In this document: positions 15,299 through 23,146 of the stretch, piece by piece
Layout: every line of letters starts with the position of its first letter
Position numbering within the stretch: the first letter of the stretch is position 1
Source: Streptomyces spinoverrucosus
GTDB lineage: Bacteria > Actinomycetota > Actinomycetes > Streptomycetales > Streptomycetaceae
Direction: 5' to 3'
Assembly: GCF_006539505.1 (NCBI RefSeq)
Contig: NZ_BJND01000008.1
Span: forward strand, 62,001 to 126,000
Length of the DNA: 64,000 bases
Notes under the pieces: model-generated
Told to the model about the DNA's origin: nothing
The model's database searches: none
The model's input: only the letters and a program-made list of their open reading frames with translations
Position numbers and translations under genes: made by a program

Positions 15299-16699
15299 GT
15301 GGAATACGTCGGTGAGGTCGGTGCCGTGAGGTACAGCCGTGAGGCGGGTCCCGTGGAACGCGGCCGTGGGGCCGGTCTCGGGGAGCACGGTCGTGGGGCC
15401 GGTCTCGGGGAGCACGGTCGTGGGGCCGGTCTCGGGGAGCACGGTCGTGGGGCCGGTCCCGTGAAGCGCAGCCGTGAGGACGCTCCCGGGGACCACGCCC
15501 GCGAGGCCGCTCCCGGGGACCACGCCCGCGAGGCCGCCCCCGGGGAACACGCCCATGAGGCACGCCTCATGGAACCTGCACGCGAAGACCGTCCGGTGGA
15601 CCTCGTCACCGCCCTCGCCCGCGCCCGCTCCCCGGAGAATCCCGGCCCCGACACACCCGCCGGTCCCGCCGTCCGCGCCTGGCCGGGACCGCCGAGCCCC
15701 ATCCCGGAGGCCCGCGCCGGGGAGCTGGACCTGCGGGCCTTGCTCCGCCTCTCCCTGGCGGCCTCGGACGACTCCGGGCGGCTGCGGCCCGCCCCCTCCG
15801 CGGGCGCGCTGCACCCGGTGGACGCCCAACTCGTCGTAGGCACCCGCTGCCCGCTGCCGCCCGGGCGGTACGGCTACGACCCACTGCGCCACCCTGTGCA
15901 CCGCCTCGGCCGGGAACCCGACGGCGCGCTGCCCGGGGCGACCGTCGAACTCTCCGTCACCCCGCAGCGCACGGCCTCCCACTACGGCCACCGCGCCTGG
16001 CCGCTGTTGCTGCTGGACACCGGGCATGCCGCCGCGGCGCTGTGGCTCGCGGCTCGCGCGCTGGGCACATATGCGTCCGTGCCTCGGCTGGACGGGCTCG
16101 CCGAGGACCCTCTCGCCGCAGTGCACTTCGCCCCACCTCAGAGAGTTGGCCGGGTTTCTCAGCCCGAAGAGCCCTCGGACGTGCCCGCCCCCCGCGAGCT
16201 GCTGGCCCGCCGCAGCGCGCCGCCACCGCTCGGAGGCACCCCTTCCCGGGACGTACTGCGCACGCTGCTCACCACCGCCGTCCAGGCAAGCGCCGATGAG
16301 CTCGCCTGGTGCGCGGCTGTCGGCGAACCACAGCCCGAACTCGTCGAGTTGGCCCCCGACGGCACACTGCGGCGCCTCGCGGCGGGGGAGGCCCGGCCGA
16401 CGCTCGCCGTCTGGGCCGCGGGTCAGGCGTGGATCGCGGACGCGGGCGCCGTCCTGCTCGCCTACGGCTGCCCGGCGGACGCCGACGCCGCGCGGATCCG
16501 CCGAACGCACCTACGGGCCGGTTTCGCCGTCCACCTGGCCCACCTGACCGCCGTACGAAACGGGCTGGCCGCCCGCCCCGTCGGCTCCTGGCAGCAGGCG
16601 GACCTGGGCGCCGCACTCGGCGCCGCACCGGGCCGGGACTGGATCGTCCACGGCCTGGCCCTCGGCACCACCCACCCCGACGAGGAGAAGACCTCGTGA
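15299..16699 (+). CDS. SagB-like azoline dehydrogenase (nitroreductase fold) with N-terminal repeats
   Basis: The 466-residue product is a two-module nitroreductase-fold protein. The first module has the flavin-binding LRPAPSAGALHPVDAQLVVG near residue 162 and YGHRAWPLLLLDTGHAAAALWLAARALG. The second (from LLARRSAPPPLGG) is a degenerate copy. SagB-type enzymes use FMN to oxidise azolines to azoles. Unusually, residues 23-49 are three identical 9-residue repeats (RGAGLGEHG) and residues 62-88 are three APG-(D/E)-HA-x-EA repeats, encoded by 27-bp DNA repeats. The His/Asp/Glu content might bind metal. The GTG at 15299 lacks a strong ribosome binding site, so a start after the repeats (around residue 100) is possible. 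The stop overlaps the exporter GTG. Confidence 0.78.
   Translation: MEYVGEVGAVRYSREAGPVERGRGAGLGEHGRGAGLGEHGRGAGLGEHGRGAGPVKRSREDAPGDHAREAAPGDHAREAAPGEHAHEARLMEPAREDRPVDLVTALARARSPENPGPDTPAGPAVRAWPGPPSPIPEARAGELDLRALLRLSLAASDDSGRLRPAPSAGALHPVDAQLVVGTRCPLPPGRYGYDPLRHPVHRLGREPDGALPGATVELSVTPQRTASHYGHRAWPLLLLDTGHAAAALWLAARALGTYASVPRLDGLAEDPLAAVHFAPPQRVGRVSQPEEPSDVPAPRELLARRSAPPPLGGTPSRDVLRTLLTTAVQASADELAWCAAVGEPQPELVELAPDGTLRRLAAGEARPTLAVWAAGQAWIADAGAVLLAYGCPADADAARIRRTHLRAGFAVHLAHLTAVRNGLAARPVGSWQQADLGAALGAAPGRDWIVHGLALGTTHPDEEKTS
15365..15458 (+). repeat. 27-bp tandem repeat, array A
   Basis: Three perfect copies of a 27-bp unit starting CGTGGGGCCGGTC (15365-15391, 15392-15418, 15419-15445) are followed by a 13-base partial copy. 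Because 27 is a multiple of three, the frame of the dehydrogenase is kept and the unit encodes RGAGLGEHG. Perfect identity suggests recent expansion by slippage. Confidence 0.9.
15482..15562 (+). repeat. 27-bp tandem repeat, array B
   Basis: Two perfect copies of a 27-bp unit starting GCTCCCGGGGACC (15482-15508, 15509-15535) and one degenerate copy (15536-15562) encode APGDHAREA-type repeats. The unit length equals that of array A, but the sequence differs. Confidence 0.85.
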
Positions 16700-18435
16700 T
16701 CGTCCACCCCGAGCTGCGCCGCGCCGCACGGCACGCACGGCGCCCCCTGCTCGCGGCCACCCTCCTGCAGGCGGCCGTCACCCTCACCTACCTCGCGCAG
16801 TCCGTACTGCTGGCGGTCGCTCTCGCCGACCTGTCCCGCGGTGACACGGACCGGCTCCCGCTGCTCCTCGGCGCGGTGCTCGGCGTCGTCGTCGCACGCG
16901 CCGGGCTCGGCAACTGGCAGCGGCGCACCGCCACCCGCGCCGGGGCCAGGGTCAGGGTCGCTCTGCGGGACGAACTCCTCGCCCACCTCGGACGGCTGGG
17001 ACCCGCGCACCTGACGACCGCACGTGCCGGGGCCGTCCGCACCACCCTCGTCGACGGCGTGGAGGGCGTCGACGCCTACGTCTCCCGCTACCTGCCCCAG
17101 CTCCTGATCACCCTCACCGTGCCGCCCCTGCTGCTCGCGGCCCTGGCGGTCATCGAACCGGCCGCCCTCCTCGGCCTCGTCCCCGCCCTGCTGCTCGCCC
17201 TGGCCGGGCCGCGCGCCTGGGACCGGCTGCTGGCCGAGCGCGGCAAGGAGCACTGGGACACGTACGAGGGGCTGGGCGCCGACTACCTCGAAGCCCTGCA
17301 GGGCATGCCCGCGCTGCGGGCCGCAGGCGCCGTCGGGCGTACCCGGGAGCGGCTGGAGAAGCGTTCGGCGGCGCTGCACCGTGCGACCGTCGCCAAGCTG
17401 CGCGTGTCCCTCGTCGACACCGGCATCACCGACCTGGCCATCCAGGGCGGCACCGCGGCCGCCGCGCTCCTCGCCTGCTGGTCGGCCGTGACCGGATCCA
17501 CCGCGGCGACCGGCACGTACCTGGTGCTGCTCCTGGCCTCCGAGTGCTTCCGGCCCGTCCGCGACCTGTCCCGCGAATGGCACGCCGGGTACCTGGGCGT
17601 GTCGGCCGCGGACGGGCTCGCGGCACTGCGCACCGCCGAACCCGCCGTCCCCGACACGGGAACGGCACCAGCGCACTGGCCGAGCCCGCCAGAACTCCGC
17701 GTCCAGGACGTCGAGTTCACCTACGACGGTGCCGAGACGCCCGCCCTCCGCGACGTCACCTTCACCGCCGAGGCGGGACGTACGACCGCGATCGTCGGCC
17801 CTTCCGGCGCCGGCAAGTCCACACTCCTCGCCCTGCTCCTGCGCCACCACGACCCGCAAGGGGGCCGGATCACCCTCGACGGCCGCGACGTGACCGCGTA
17901 CGCACTCGACTCGCTTCGGCAGGGCATCGCCGTCGTCTCCCAGGAGACGTACCTCTTCCACGCCACCATCGCCGACAACCTGCGCCTGGCCCGGCCGGAC
18001 GCCACGGACGACGAGCTGAGGCGCGCGGCCCGCACCGCCGGGATCCACGACGAGATCACCGCCCTCCCCGACGGCTACGCCACCGTCCTCGGCGAACGGG
18101 GCGCCACCCTGTCCGGCGGCCAGCGGCAGCGGCTCGCCCTCGCGCGCGCCCTGCTCGCCGACGCTCCGGTACTCGTCCTCGACGAGGCCACCAGCGCGGT
18201 CGACGAACGCCGCGAGGCGGACATCGTCCGTGAACTGCTGGACGCCGCGGGCGGCCGGACCGTCCTGGTGGTCGCCCACCGGCTCGCCGCCGTCCGGCAC
18301 GCCGACCGCATCGTCGTTCTCGACGGCGGACGCGTGGACGCCGTCGGCGAGCACACCACCCTCGTCGAAGCCGGGGGCGTCTACGCCGAGCTCGTCAAGG
18401 CGGGCCACGCTCACCAGGGAGGGCTCGCCGCATGA
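16696..18435 (+). CDS. ABC half-exporter, TMD-NBD (first)
   Basis: The 579-residue product fuses a six-helix exporter membrane domain (residues about 20-310) to an ATPase: Walker A GPSGAGKST at 368-376, signature LSGGQRQR, Walker B VLVLDEATSAVD, and H-loop VVAHRLAAVRHADRIVV. It resembles CydD-like type IV exporters. The next gene encodes a second half-transporter, so the two should act as a heterodimer. In the RiPP operon its likely role is secretion of the modified peptide, possibly with self-protection. The GTG start overlaps the dehydrogenase stop and its own stop overlaps the next ATG. Confidence 0.85.
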   Translation: MIVHPELRRAARHARRPLLAATLLQAAVTLTYLAQSVLLAVALADLSRGDTDRLPLLLGAVLGVVVARAGLGNWQRRTATRAGARVRVALRDELLAHLGRLGPAHLTTARAGAVRTTLVDGVEGVDAYVSRYLPQLLITLTVPPLLLAALAVIEPAALLGLVPALLLALAGPRAWDRLLAERGKEHWDTYEGLGADYLEALQGMPALRAAGAVGRTRERLEKRSAALHRATVAKLRVSLVDTGITDLAIQGGTAAAALLACWSAVTGSTAATGTYLVLLLASECFRPVRDLSREWHAGYLGVSAADGLAALRTAEPAVPDTGTAPAHWPSPPELRVQDVEFTYDGAETPALRDVTFTAEAGRTTAIVGPSGAGKSTLLALLLRHHDPQGGRITLDGRDVTAYALDSLRQGIAVVSQETYLFHATIADNLRLARPDATDDELRRAARTAGIHDEITALPDGYATVLGERGATLSGGQRQRLALARALLADAPVLVLDEATSAVDERREADIVRELLDAAGGRTVLVVAHRLAAVRHADRIVVLDGGRVDAVGEHTTLVEAGGVYAELVKAGHAHQGGLAA

Positions 18436-20177
18436 GCAGCAGCACTACTACGGACCTGCCCGCGCGCGGCTCACTGCGCGCCCTGCTCCCCGCCCTCGCC
18501 GGGCACCGGATCATGATGGCCCGCACCTGTGCCGCGGCACTCGTCGAACAGGGCTCGCTCGTCACGTTGCTGACGCTGGCCGCGCACACCGTCGGCACCG
18601 CCGTCATCGAGGACCGCGCCCCCTCGGCCGGTACGGTCGCCGCGCTCATCGTCCTGGTCCTCGTACGGGCCCTGATGACCTGGCGCGAGATGGACCTCAG
18701 TCACGACCTGGCCTACCGGGTGCTGGCCGAACTGCGCGTGCGCGTCTTCGACGGGCTCGCCCGCAGCGCGCCCGCCCGCGTCGCAGGCCGGCGCAGCGGG
18801 GACCTCGCCGCCACCGCCATGGCCGACGTCGAGGCACTGGAGTTCTTCTACGCCCATACCACCGCCCAACTCCTGGCATCCGGCGTGGTGTTCACCGGCG
18901 GTGCCGCCGTGCTGGCCACGGTGGAGCCGTGGCTGCTGGTGGCGGTGCTGCCGGTCGCCGCGCTGCTCGCCGTGGCGCCCTTCGCCGACGCACGCGGACG
19001 CGCGGCGCGCGGGGCCCGCACCCGGGCGGCCTCGGCGAAGCTGTCGGCCGACACCGTGGAGACCGTCGACGGGCTGCGTGAGCTGCTCGCCTTCGGCGGG
19101 CTCGCCGAGCGACGCGGCCGTCTCGCCGAACAGGGCCGGCGGGTAGGGGAGGCCCAGCGTGCCGAGGCCACCTGGGAGGCCATGGCCGCCGCGGTCCGTG
19201 ACCTCCTCATCGTGCTCGCGGTCCTCGGCGTGGTGGCCGCCGCGGCGCAGTCCGTGACCTCCGGGCGGCTGCACGGCGCCTGGGCCCCGGCGGCGATGGC
19301 GCTGGCCCTGTCGGTGCTGGGCCCGGTCGCCGAGTCGGCGAGGGCACTGAGCCAGGCGGTGGGGCTGCGCGCTGCCGCCGCCCGGGTCGACGCGGCCCTG
19401 AAGGCACCCGCTCTCGCCCCGCAGCCCGCCTCACCCCGCCCGCTGCCCTCCGGTCCGCTGGGCGTCCGGCTGCAGCAGGTGAGTTTCGATTACGGCGGTC
19501 ACCCCGTGCTGAACGGAGTCGAACTGTCGGTCCGCGCGGGGCAGACCCTCGCACTGGTCGGCGTCTCGGGGGCGGGCAAGTCGACGTGCGCACACCTGTT
19601 GGCCCGCTTCTGGGACCCGTCCTCGGGCACAGTGCACCTCATACCCAGCGACGACGATCCCGTGGACGTACGTGACGTGAGCGATGCCGAACTCCGACGT
19701 GCCGTCGCCGTGGTGGGCCAGGACACCCCCCTCTTCCACGGCACCCTCGCCGACAACCTGCGGCTCGCCGCACCCGAGGCGGACGACGACCTCCTCGCCG
19801 AAACGGCCAGGTTGTGCGGGGTCGACCGGATCGCCCCCATGGACACGCTCGTCGGCGAGCGCGGCTCCACCCTCTCCGGCGGCCAGCGCGCCCGGATCGC
19901 ACTCGCCCGCGCCCTGCTGGCCGAACCGAGAGTCCTCGTCCTCGACGAGACCACCGCCCACTTGGACAACGCCAGTGACGCCGAACTCGCCACCGCGCTC
20001 GGCCAGGAAGGCCGCACCACGATCGTCATCGCCCACCGCCCCGCCACCATCCGCCGCGCCGACCGCATCGCCGTCCTCGAAGCCGGCCGCATCGCGGAGG
20101 AAGGCACCTGGGAGGAACTCACCACGCGCCCCGACAGCGCGCTGGGCCGCGTCCTCGCCGTCACTCCACCCAACTAG
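18432..20177 (+). CDS. ABC half-exporter, TMD-NBD (second)
   Basis: The 581-residue product is the partner exporter half: six membrane helices in residues about 20-310, Walker A GVSGAGKST at 377-385, signature LSGGQRARIALARALL, Walker B VLVLDETTAHLD, and H-loop IVIAHRPATIRRADRIAVL. After Walker B the catalytic-Glu position is retained (DE), so both sites may hydrolyse ATP. It is the last gene of the coupled RiPP operon. No obvious terminator hairpin was seen in the 20 bases before the decayed DUF2332 gene. Confidence 0.85.
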   Translation: MSSSTTTDLPARGSLRALLPALAGHRIMMARTCAAALVEQGSLVTLLTLAAHTVGTAVIEDRAPSAGTVAALIVLVLVRALMTWREMDLSHDLAYRVLAELRVRVFDGLARSAPARVAGRRSGDLAATAMADVEALEFFYAHTTAQLLASGVVFTGGAAVLATVEPWLLVAVLPVAALLAVAPFADARGRAARGARTRAASAKLSADTVETVDGLRELLAFGGLAERRGRLAEQGRRVGEAQRAEATWEAMAAAVRDLLIVLAVLGVVAAAAQSVTSGRLHGAWAPAAMALALSVLGPVAESARALSQAVGLRAAAARVDAALKAPALAPQPASPRPLPSGPLGVRLQQVSFDYGGHPVLNGVELSVRAGQTLALVGVSGAGKSTCAHLLARFWDPSSGTVHLIPSDDDPVDVRDVSDAELRRAVAVVGQDTPLFHGTLADNLRLAAPEADDDLLAETARLCGVDRIAPMDTLVGERGSTLSGGQRARIALARALLAEPRVLVLDETTAHLDNASDAELATALGQEGRTTIVIAHRPATIRRADRIAVLEAGRIAEEGTWEELTTRPDSALGRVLAVTPPN

Positions 20178-20197
20178 CGACAAATCTCCGACTCAGG

Positions 20198-20922
20198 TCA
20201 CTGGGCCTCTGCCAGCCACGCCAGCATGCGGCCCTGCGACCAGCATCGACCGATGGCCTCGGCACGCAGCGCCGACTGGCCGAACACCACCAGGCCGATG
20301 ATGCTGTGGCCAGAGGCGCGGCGATCACCCAGTGTCGGTATCGTCGGCGCGACTCCGACCCCCTCCACTGCGACAGCGCCCACGTCAACCGGATCGAGGT
20401 CGACGCCCACCCGGGCGACGACCTCGGGAATCGCCCGCGTTGGGATGGACCGGTCTCCCACGGTCGAAGACGACATCTGGACGGGAGATGACGGGTCGCC
20501 CAGCGATGGTCCGTTGCCGTACGTGATGCCCACGCGATCGACATTGAGATTGAGCCCGGCCGAACAGCCCACGTCGATCAGCCTCACCGCATGCGCGCCC
20601 ACCCGGGCGCGCCGCCTCGGCAATGGCCGGATACAGCACGGCGCAGCGTCCGGTCTCGTTGGCCCGGGTCGGCAAGCGCCGGGGCGCGTCCGGCGAGGGC
20701 GAGGTCGTCCAGCGCGGCGAGGATCACGGTGGGGTGCCGCTTGCGCGCCGGAGCCGCCTCGATGGCGCGCAGCGCCTCGTCGGACTCACTCAGGGAGACG
20801 GCGACACGCGCGTACAGTGGCGATGTCTCGGCGGCATCGACCTCACCAAAGCGTCGGTACACCTGAGCGAGTGTGCGGGCCCTACCCACGGGTCCAGCGC
20901 TCCCTGCGGCCGATCTCGACAT
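20198..20922 (-). pseudogene. decayed DUF2332 family gene
   Basis: Three reading-frame pieces on the minus strand together give a recognisable DUF2332 protein. From 20922, ARTLAQVYRRFGEVDAAETSPLYARV and EAAPARKRHPTVILAALDDLALAGRAPALA. Then, in another frame near 20675-20620, NETGRCAVLYPAIAEAAR. Then, in a third frame, VGAHAVRLIDVGCSAGLNLNVD continuing to the stop at 20198. The intact family is about 330-350 residues; here at least two internal stretches are missing (after APALA, and between VDLDPVDV and AVEGVGVAPTIP), with two frame changes. It is therefore a deletion-bearing remnant. It marks the boundary between the RiPP cluster and the defence island. Confidence 0.8.
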
Positions 20923-21286
20923 CCCGCGGAGTCTAGGCGGACCACGGATCGTCAGGAACCACTTCATGGTCACAGACCAGTCCCACGGATGCCACCGCAC
21001 CCTTCCTGACCCGTTGCACCGCGGGTCAGACGGGGTGCGGCGGCATTCGCTTGTCAAGTGTCCCGGAAGGGACCACGCGACCTGGTGACCTGCCACGCGG
21101 GGTTGCTGCGCCTCGCTTACCTGAGAAGATGGCCTTTCGGCTGTCTCACGCCCATGCCCGTTGATTCAGCCGGCAGTCCCAGCAATGTCCCAGGCGGGGA
21201 TCTCGCCTCTGACGGCCGATCTCTGTGCCGTGCAAGGTGGGGGCGCGGGTGTTTCGAGGAGTGCGGAGGAGTATTTTCGGGGAGAA
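20923..21286. other. intergenic region without recognised gene
   Basis: About 360 bases upstream of the DUF2332 remnant and downstream of the TIGR04141 gene contain no frame with convincing codon bias, no tRNA and no strong repeat. The sequence is less GC-biased than its surroundings, which fits a degraded junction. Confidence 0.5.
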
Positions 21287-22990
21287 TCAGCCGGGGACCG
21301 CCGTACGCATTCCCCCGTCACATAAAGGCGGGGACAGTGTGTCAGCGCCGCCTTGAGGGATTCCGACAACCTCGACGGTCACCCCTCGTGCTGCCAGGGC
21401 CTTCGCGGTCTGGGCGATGGTGATCTGGGAGAACCCGAAGACGGAATCCGGGGTCAGGCTCCCGCGCTTCTTGAGTAGCATCGCAAGGACGATCCGCTTG
21501 GGCGTGTAGTCATTCGGAAGCAGGCGAGCGCCGCCACTCAGCCTGGCCACCTTCGCGGTGAAGTCCGCGCGGACCTGGGCGGACTCCTGGAGCAGTTCGA
21601 CCGCCACCCTGGCCTGGCTGAACAGGTGACTCAGCGGACCGGATCCGCCTGCGCGCTTGACGAGGATCAGGGTGCCGTCGGGCATGAGCAGATCGCAGAT
21701 CTCGACCTGGTCCCTGGGCCGGAGAGGGTTGGCGACGTTCTTGGTGTCGAGGCAGAGCCAGTTGGGCCGGTCGTCAGCCACCCTGTTGTTGTAGGTGTTC
21801 TCCGACTCGCCGTCCGCCCAGGGGGGAAGGGAGACGGAGGGCGAAGGTGAGAACAGCGCCCGCACGGCGGCCTGGCACTCTTCGACATAGGTGGCCCCGA
21901 CCTCGTACCACTCACCGTCCATCAGGAAGAACCGTCTGGAGCCGAGCGAGACGCCGGTCTCCAACCACGTCAGCGCGTTGGTGACGGCGAGCGTGTCGGC
22001 GGCCCTCGCCCGGCGGTCCCGGGCAAGCGTCACGGTTCCCTCGCGCAGCGCGTTGAGGCGTTGCCCAGGCTGTGCGAGGCGGGCCCGAGTGAGTACGTAT
22101 CCGAGGTCGAAGTCGTCGGAGCGCAGGGCACCGTGGCTATTAATCTGCGTTATGTATGTGGTGGCCTCCACATATGCCATGTGATGTTCGGAGGGGACAC
22201 AGGCGGAGATGCTTCCGTCGGCGGGCCGGCCGAGACAGTCGTCCAGGGCCTCGTCGAGGGCGTCGAGGGTCGTCGGAGCGCTGACCGGGACGATGTGGTC
22301 GACGAACTCCAGCTCCTGGTGCGGCATGTCCTCGCGGCAGATTCTGGTGATGGTCCGCAGGTCGGAGAGCAGGGCCTCGGGCTCGACTCCGAGGGCGATC
22401 CTCAGTCCGCACCCGCCCTGGGCACTCACGGCCTTTCCGTGCGTGTAGCGCGACCGGGTGAGCGGCAGGTCGTCGAGGTATCCGCCCAGGCTGCGCACGA
22501 TGCGCGAGTGGTCACGTATGCCCAGCAGTGGGACCGGGGCGCCGCCCGGGACCAACGAGATGTCGGTGCGTGCCCGCCCGAGAGACCTTGAGACAGCTCC
22601 GCGGATCAGGCTCGGGTCCATCTGCCGGATGGCGAACGAGAGACCGAAGCGCTTGTCCTTGAGATGGTCGGGGATCAGTCGGTACCCCTGGTCACAGCCG
22701 ATGGCGTACACGGTGTCGTCGACGGCGAGCAGAAGCACGGCAGCGGTGCGCCGGACACTCTCGCTGACCGTGATGCCGGTGGTGCGCGACATGGGTTCGC
22801 ACCACGGGGCCTCAGTGCGCTCCATCCCGCAGGTGATGTACACGGCCGGGACTCCGAGCGCCTCCGGTAAATGCGGATCGGCGCCGAGCCTGTCCAGAAG
22901 TTCGAGGTCAAGGGTGTACAGCATGGCTTCCGTGGTGGGAGCGACGCCGGACAGCCGGTAAACGGTGCGTACTGCGGTGTTCGATGCCAA
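21287..22990 (-). CDS. TIGR04141/DUF6119 family protein
   Basis: The 567-residue product fits the sporadically distributed TIGR04141 family (DUF6119). Its late region reads RPNWLCLDTKNVANPLRPRDQVEICDLL followed by GTLILVKRAGGSGPLSHLFSQARVAVELL, the characteristic core. The biochemical role of the family is not established; it is recurrent in defence and mobile islands. The TTG at 22990 was chosen because GGAGGC sits eight bases upstream and because family N-termini begin near this YRLSGVAPTTEAMLYTL segment; the upstream extension to 23098 looks non-coding. It is divergent from the adenine methylase gene, with an island operator (23085-23099) between them. Confidence 0.75.
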   Translation of the reverse strand: MASNTAVRTVYRLSGVAPTTEAMLYTLDLELLDRLGADPHLPEALGVPAVYITCGMERTEAPWCEPMSRTTGITVSESVRRTAAVLLLAVDDTVYAIGCDQGYRLIPDHLKDKRFGLSFAIRQMDPSLIRGAVSRSLGRARTDISLVPGGAPVPLLGIRDHSRIVRSLGGYLDDLPLTRSRYTHGKAVSAQGGCGLRIALGVEPEALLSDLRTITRICREDMPHQELEFVDHIVPVSAPTTLDALDEALDDCLGRPADGSISACVPSEHHMAYVEATTYITQINSHGALRSDDFDLGYVLTRARLAQPGQRLNALREGTVTLARDRRARAADTLAVTNALTWLETGVSLGSRRFFLMDGEWYEVGATYVEECQAAVRALFSPSPSVSLPPWADGESENTYNNRVADDRPNWLCLDTKNVANPLRPRDQVEICDLLMPDGTLILVKRAGGSGPLSHLFSQARVAVELLQESAQVRADFTAKVARLSGGARLLPNDYTPKRIVLAMLLKKRGSLTPDSVFGFSQITIAQTAKALAARGVTVEVVGIPQGGADTLSPPLCDGGMRTAVPG

Positions 22991-23084
22991 GGGGTGCCTC
23001 CGGGGAGAGCTGTGGCTGGGACACGCTCTGCGGCGTGTTGGTTCAGGGGCGAACCAAGTACACGGGTGAGAGTGGCACCGATGT

Positions 23085-23099
23085 GTGTACGTTGTCAAC
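23085..23099. promoter_or_regulatory. island operator, site 1
   Basis: GTGTAC-GTT-GTCAAC carries one perfect and one weaker half of the GTTGAC-N3-GTCAAC inverted repeat that recurs upstream of other defence operons in this window. It lies 48 bp before the methylase start and 95 bp before the divergent TIGR04141 start. Confidence 0.55.
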
Positions 23100-23146
23100 G
23101 GACTGCACTCTGGAAAGGGAGGTGGCGTCCCGTGTACGCTGGGGCT

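Noticed and set aside
15365..15562. Possible CRISPR-like array
   Set aside because: The 27-bp units are directly adjacent with no unique spacers and keep a reading frame; they are coding tandem repeats.
20923..21286. tRNA attachment site or integrase remnant at the island edge
   Set aside because: No tRNA cloverleaf, integrase fragment or matching direct repeat was found in the region.
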